5,007 bases of DNA from an uncultured Oscillospiraceae bacterium (GTDB lineage: Bacteria; Bacillota; Clostridia; Oscillospirales; Oscillospiraceae), in assembly GCA_900752445.1 (NCBI GenBank), contig CAADVN010000129.1, positions 1 to 5,007 on the forward strand, in the 5' to 3' direction. Position numbers and translations under genes: made by a program. Below are positions 1 through 5,007 of this stretch, piece after piece; position 1 is the first letter of the stretch; every line of letters begins with the position of its first letter. Below the pieces are notes generated by a model. That model had not been told where the DNA came from. It saw nothing but the letters and a program-made list of their open reading frames with translations, and searched no databases.

Positions 1-53
1 CCAAAATGCACCTGTTTTTTCGCTGCTTTTTCCCTCTCTCGTTTTATTTGCTA

Positions 54-93
54 ACAGAAAACCTGCTCTGGCCTGAGTGCCAAAGCAGGTTTT
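54..93 (-). terminator. Intrinsic terminator, long stem-loop
   Basis: Arms at 93-79 and 72-58 pair as AAAACCUGCUUUGGC with GCCAGAGCAGGUUUU around the 6-base loop ACUCAG. On the minus strand all 15 positions pair, with one U.G wobble (83 with 68). The 3' side runs UUUUCUGUU, a usable U tract. On the plus strand the same site gives a C.A mismatch but ends in five T, so it can work both ways. It is the strongest terminator-like structure in the window. It could end a short transcript starting near 129, act as an attenuator for a gene further left, or end rpoC read-through. Confidence 0.7.
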
Positions 94-107
94 TCGACAA
101 GCTGACA

Positions 108-127
108 GGCGCGAGGTGCCTCGCGCC
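108..127. repeat. GC-rich stem-loop GGCGCGAGG/CCTCGCGCC
   Basis: GGCGCGAGG (108-116) and CCTCGCGCC (119-127) form a 9-bp inverted repeat; in RNA 8 pairs with a 4-base loop are realistic. On the plus strand it is followed by CTTTTATAT, so it could act as an intrinsic terminator for rightward transcription entering from outside the window. On the minus strand no U tract follows, but the stem would lie at the extreme 5' end of a transcript from the candidate promoter at 163-135, where such stems often protect RNA from decay. The sequence does not decide between these roles. Confidence 0.6.
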
Positions 128-134
128 CTTTTAT

Positions 135-163
135 ATTATATTCTATCTTCCATTTTCGCGCAA
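135..163 (-). promoter_or_regulatory. Candidate sigma-A type promoter reading leftward
   Basis: The minus strand shows TTGCGC (163-158), exactly 17 bases, then a perfect TATAAT (140-135). The -35 box matches only the first three consensus bases plus spacing, and there is no extended -10 TG. Transcription would begin at about A129/G128, directly before the stem at 127-108. The element sits after all rpoC-proximal hairpins, where a new transcription unit could begin. The surrounding AT-rich patch raises the odds of a chance TATAAT, hence moderate confidence. Confidence 0.5.
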
Positions 164-195
164 GTACAAAATGCGGTGGGCGTGGTGGTATCGGG

Positions 196-222
196 AAAAC
201 GGCGCATCGGGGTCGATGCGCC
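196..222 (-). terminator. GC-rich stem-loop with short U tract, candidate rpoC terminator or palindromic repeat
   Basis: GGCGCATCG at 201-209 and CGATGCGCC at 214-222 are perfect 9-bp arms around a 4-base loop. On the minus strand the stem is followed by GUUUUCCC (200-193), a short U tract, so it could terminate rpoC transcripts ~130-150 bases after the stop codon. On the plus strand no T tract follows. The flanks (CGTAGGGCGCATC on the minus strand) also look like a dispersed palindromic repeat of the kind seen between genes in Clostridia. The two readings are compatible. Confidence 0.5.
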
Positions 223-272
223 CTACGGGTGGCGTGGGGTTTTCGAAGCCGGTACGGGCACGCGCAAAGGCT

Positions 273-286
273 CCCCTGCGCAGGGG
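273..286. repeat. 14-bp perfect palindrome CCCCTGCGCAGGGG
   Basis: CCCCTGC is followed directly by its reverse complement GCAGGGG. In RNA it would give a 5-bp stem with a 4-base loop, or a longer cruciform in DNA. With the preceding AAAGGCT it resembles the GGCTCCCCT-type palindromic intergenic repeats that I recall as common in GC-rich gut Clostridia; that resemblance is from memory and untested. It directly abuts the inverted repeat at 286-324. Confidence 0.55.
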
Positions 287-324
287 TGGCTTTCCCCGCA
301 CGATATAGTTTAAGGGGAAGCCAC
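286..324. repeat. Inverted repeat overlapping the post-rpoC stem-loop
   Basis: GTGGCTTTCCCC at 286-297 is the reverse complement of GGGGAAGCCAC at 314-324 apart from one extra T. The pair gives an 11-bp stem with one bulge and a 16-base loop. Its right arm shares positions 314-321 with the stem-loop at 312-339, so the two structures cannot form at once in one RNA. Such exclusive pairing resembles attenuators, but no regulated gene is evident, so chance or repeat-element origin remains possible. Confidence 0.6.
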
Positions 325-339
325 ATCGGGCCTCCCCTT
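312..339 (-). terminator. Stem-loop immediately after rpoC, possible terminator (bidirectional)
   Basis: Only 8 bases after the rpoC stop, the rpoC transcript can fold AAGGGGAGGC against GCUUCCCCUU (339-330 with 321-312), 10 pairs with one G.U and an 8-base loop. On this strand only two U, already in the stem, follow it before AAAC, so it is a weak intrinsic terminator by sequence and could instead be a 3'-end stabilising hairpin. Read on the plus strand the same element is followed by a run of six T (338-343), as in a classical terminator, but one inner pair becomes an A.C mismatch. It may therefore also block antisense transcription into rpoC from the left. Confidence 0.6.
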
Positions 340-347
340 TTTTGCTA

Positions 348-4103
<3,756 letters not shown>

Positions 4104-4106
4104 GCC

Positions 4107-5007
<901 letters not shown>

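Larger units (their letters stand above)
54..129 (-). ncRNA. Hypothetical small RNA or 5' leader (two hairpins between promoter and terminator)
   Basis: The interval between the predicted start site (~129) and the end of the terminator (~54) would give an RNA of about 75 nt. It has a 5' GC-rich stem, a single-stranded linker (UGUCAGCUUGUCGAA) and a 3' terminator stem with U tract. That is the common plan of a small regulatory RNA and equally that of a short attenuated leader for a gene beyond the left edge. I recognise no known RNA family, and no peptide-coding frame with a ribosome binding site is visible in it. This is inference from arrangement only. Confidence 0.3.
1..347. other. Noncoding region downstream of rpoC, dense in palindromes
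   Basis: No protein gene is supported here on either strand. The short open frames have no ribosome binding site, no family resemblance, and run across perfect inverted repeats. In the rpoC direction the stretch holds a stem-loop at 339-312, an alternative stem at 324-286, a 14-bp palindrome at 286-273, a 9-bp stem at 222-201, a promoter-like sequence at 163-135, and two stem-loops at 127-108 and 93-58. Positions 1-53 are AT-rich and purine-rich on the minus strand, with nothing recognisable. In B. subtilis rpoC is followed by ybxF, rpsL, rpsG and fusA; none of these begins within the 347 bases seen here. Confidence 0.8.

Noticed and set aside
9..41. GAGAGAGGG on the minus strand (41-33) and a GTG at 11-9, as a possible ribosome binding site and start of a leftward gene
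   Set aside because: The spacing of more than 20 bases is too long and only three codons fit in the window.
1..54. Possible 3' end of a plus-strand gene entering from the left (frame 1 open to TAA at 52-54, just before the 58-93 stem)
   Set aside because: The position of the stop before a bidirectional stem is suggestive, but the 17 residues are Cys/Phe-rich and unlike a normal protein end, and the sequence is too short to support a gene.
128..150. AT-rich TATATTATATT as a rightward -10 box
   Set aside because: No -35-like hexamer lies 16-18 bases upstream on the plus strand; that space is the GC-rich stem at 108-127.
6..308. 100-codon plus-strand frame starting MHLFFRCFFPLSFYLL, hydrophobic like a signal peptide
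   Set aside because: No ribosome binding site can be seen, the hydrophobic start comes from a T-rich tract, and the frame runs through perfect palindromes and terminator-like stems. The rest is Arg/Gly-rich noise.
1..347. CRISPR array, tRNA, 5S rRNA or insertion sequence in the spacer
   Set aside because: There are no regularly spaced direct repeats, no cloverleaf with a GTTCGA-type arm in the right context, no rRNA-like sequence and no transposase or terminal repeats with target duplication.

Overview
The window carries the 3' part of an rpoBC operon, read leftward on the minus strand, plus about 350 bases beyond it with no supported protein gene. Positions 5007-4107 encode the last ~299 residues of RNA polymerase beta (RpoB). 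Positions 4103-348 encode a complete 1251-residue beta-prime (RpoC). The two genes are 3 bases apart, and the rpoC ribosome binding site lies inside the last rpoB codons. Together they form the catalytic core of the housekeeping RNA polymerase.

The organism is most likely a GC-rich Bacillota (Firmicutes), probably an uncultured, gut-type Clostridia lineage. RpoC lacks the large trigger-loop insertion of proteobacteria, its trigger-loop block reads as in Bacillus and Clostridia, and RpoB ends in a long acidic tail as many Firmicutes do. Third codon positions are strongly G/C. This GC bias also produces long but meaningless open frames on the opposite strand. Placement below class is inference.

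Layout, in the direction of transcription: 5007-4107 rpoB (5' end outside the window); 4119-4112 rpoC ribosome binding site; 4103-348 rpoC; 347-164 an rpoC 3' UTR or spacer packed with palindromes (stems at 339/312, 324/286, 286/273 and 222/201); 163-135 a promoter-like pair of hexamers; 129-54 two further hairpins that could form a small RNA or the leader of a gene beyond the left edge; 53-1 AT-rich sequence with nothing supported.

No new defence, mobile or biosynthetic system is visible. The points most worth a second look are the candidate promoter plus double-hairpin transcript after rpoC, overlapping alternative stems just after the rpoC stop codon, several substitutions at normally near-invariant RpoC active-centre positions (bridge helix and the segment before the trigger loop), and a ~50-residue charged insertion in RpoC.
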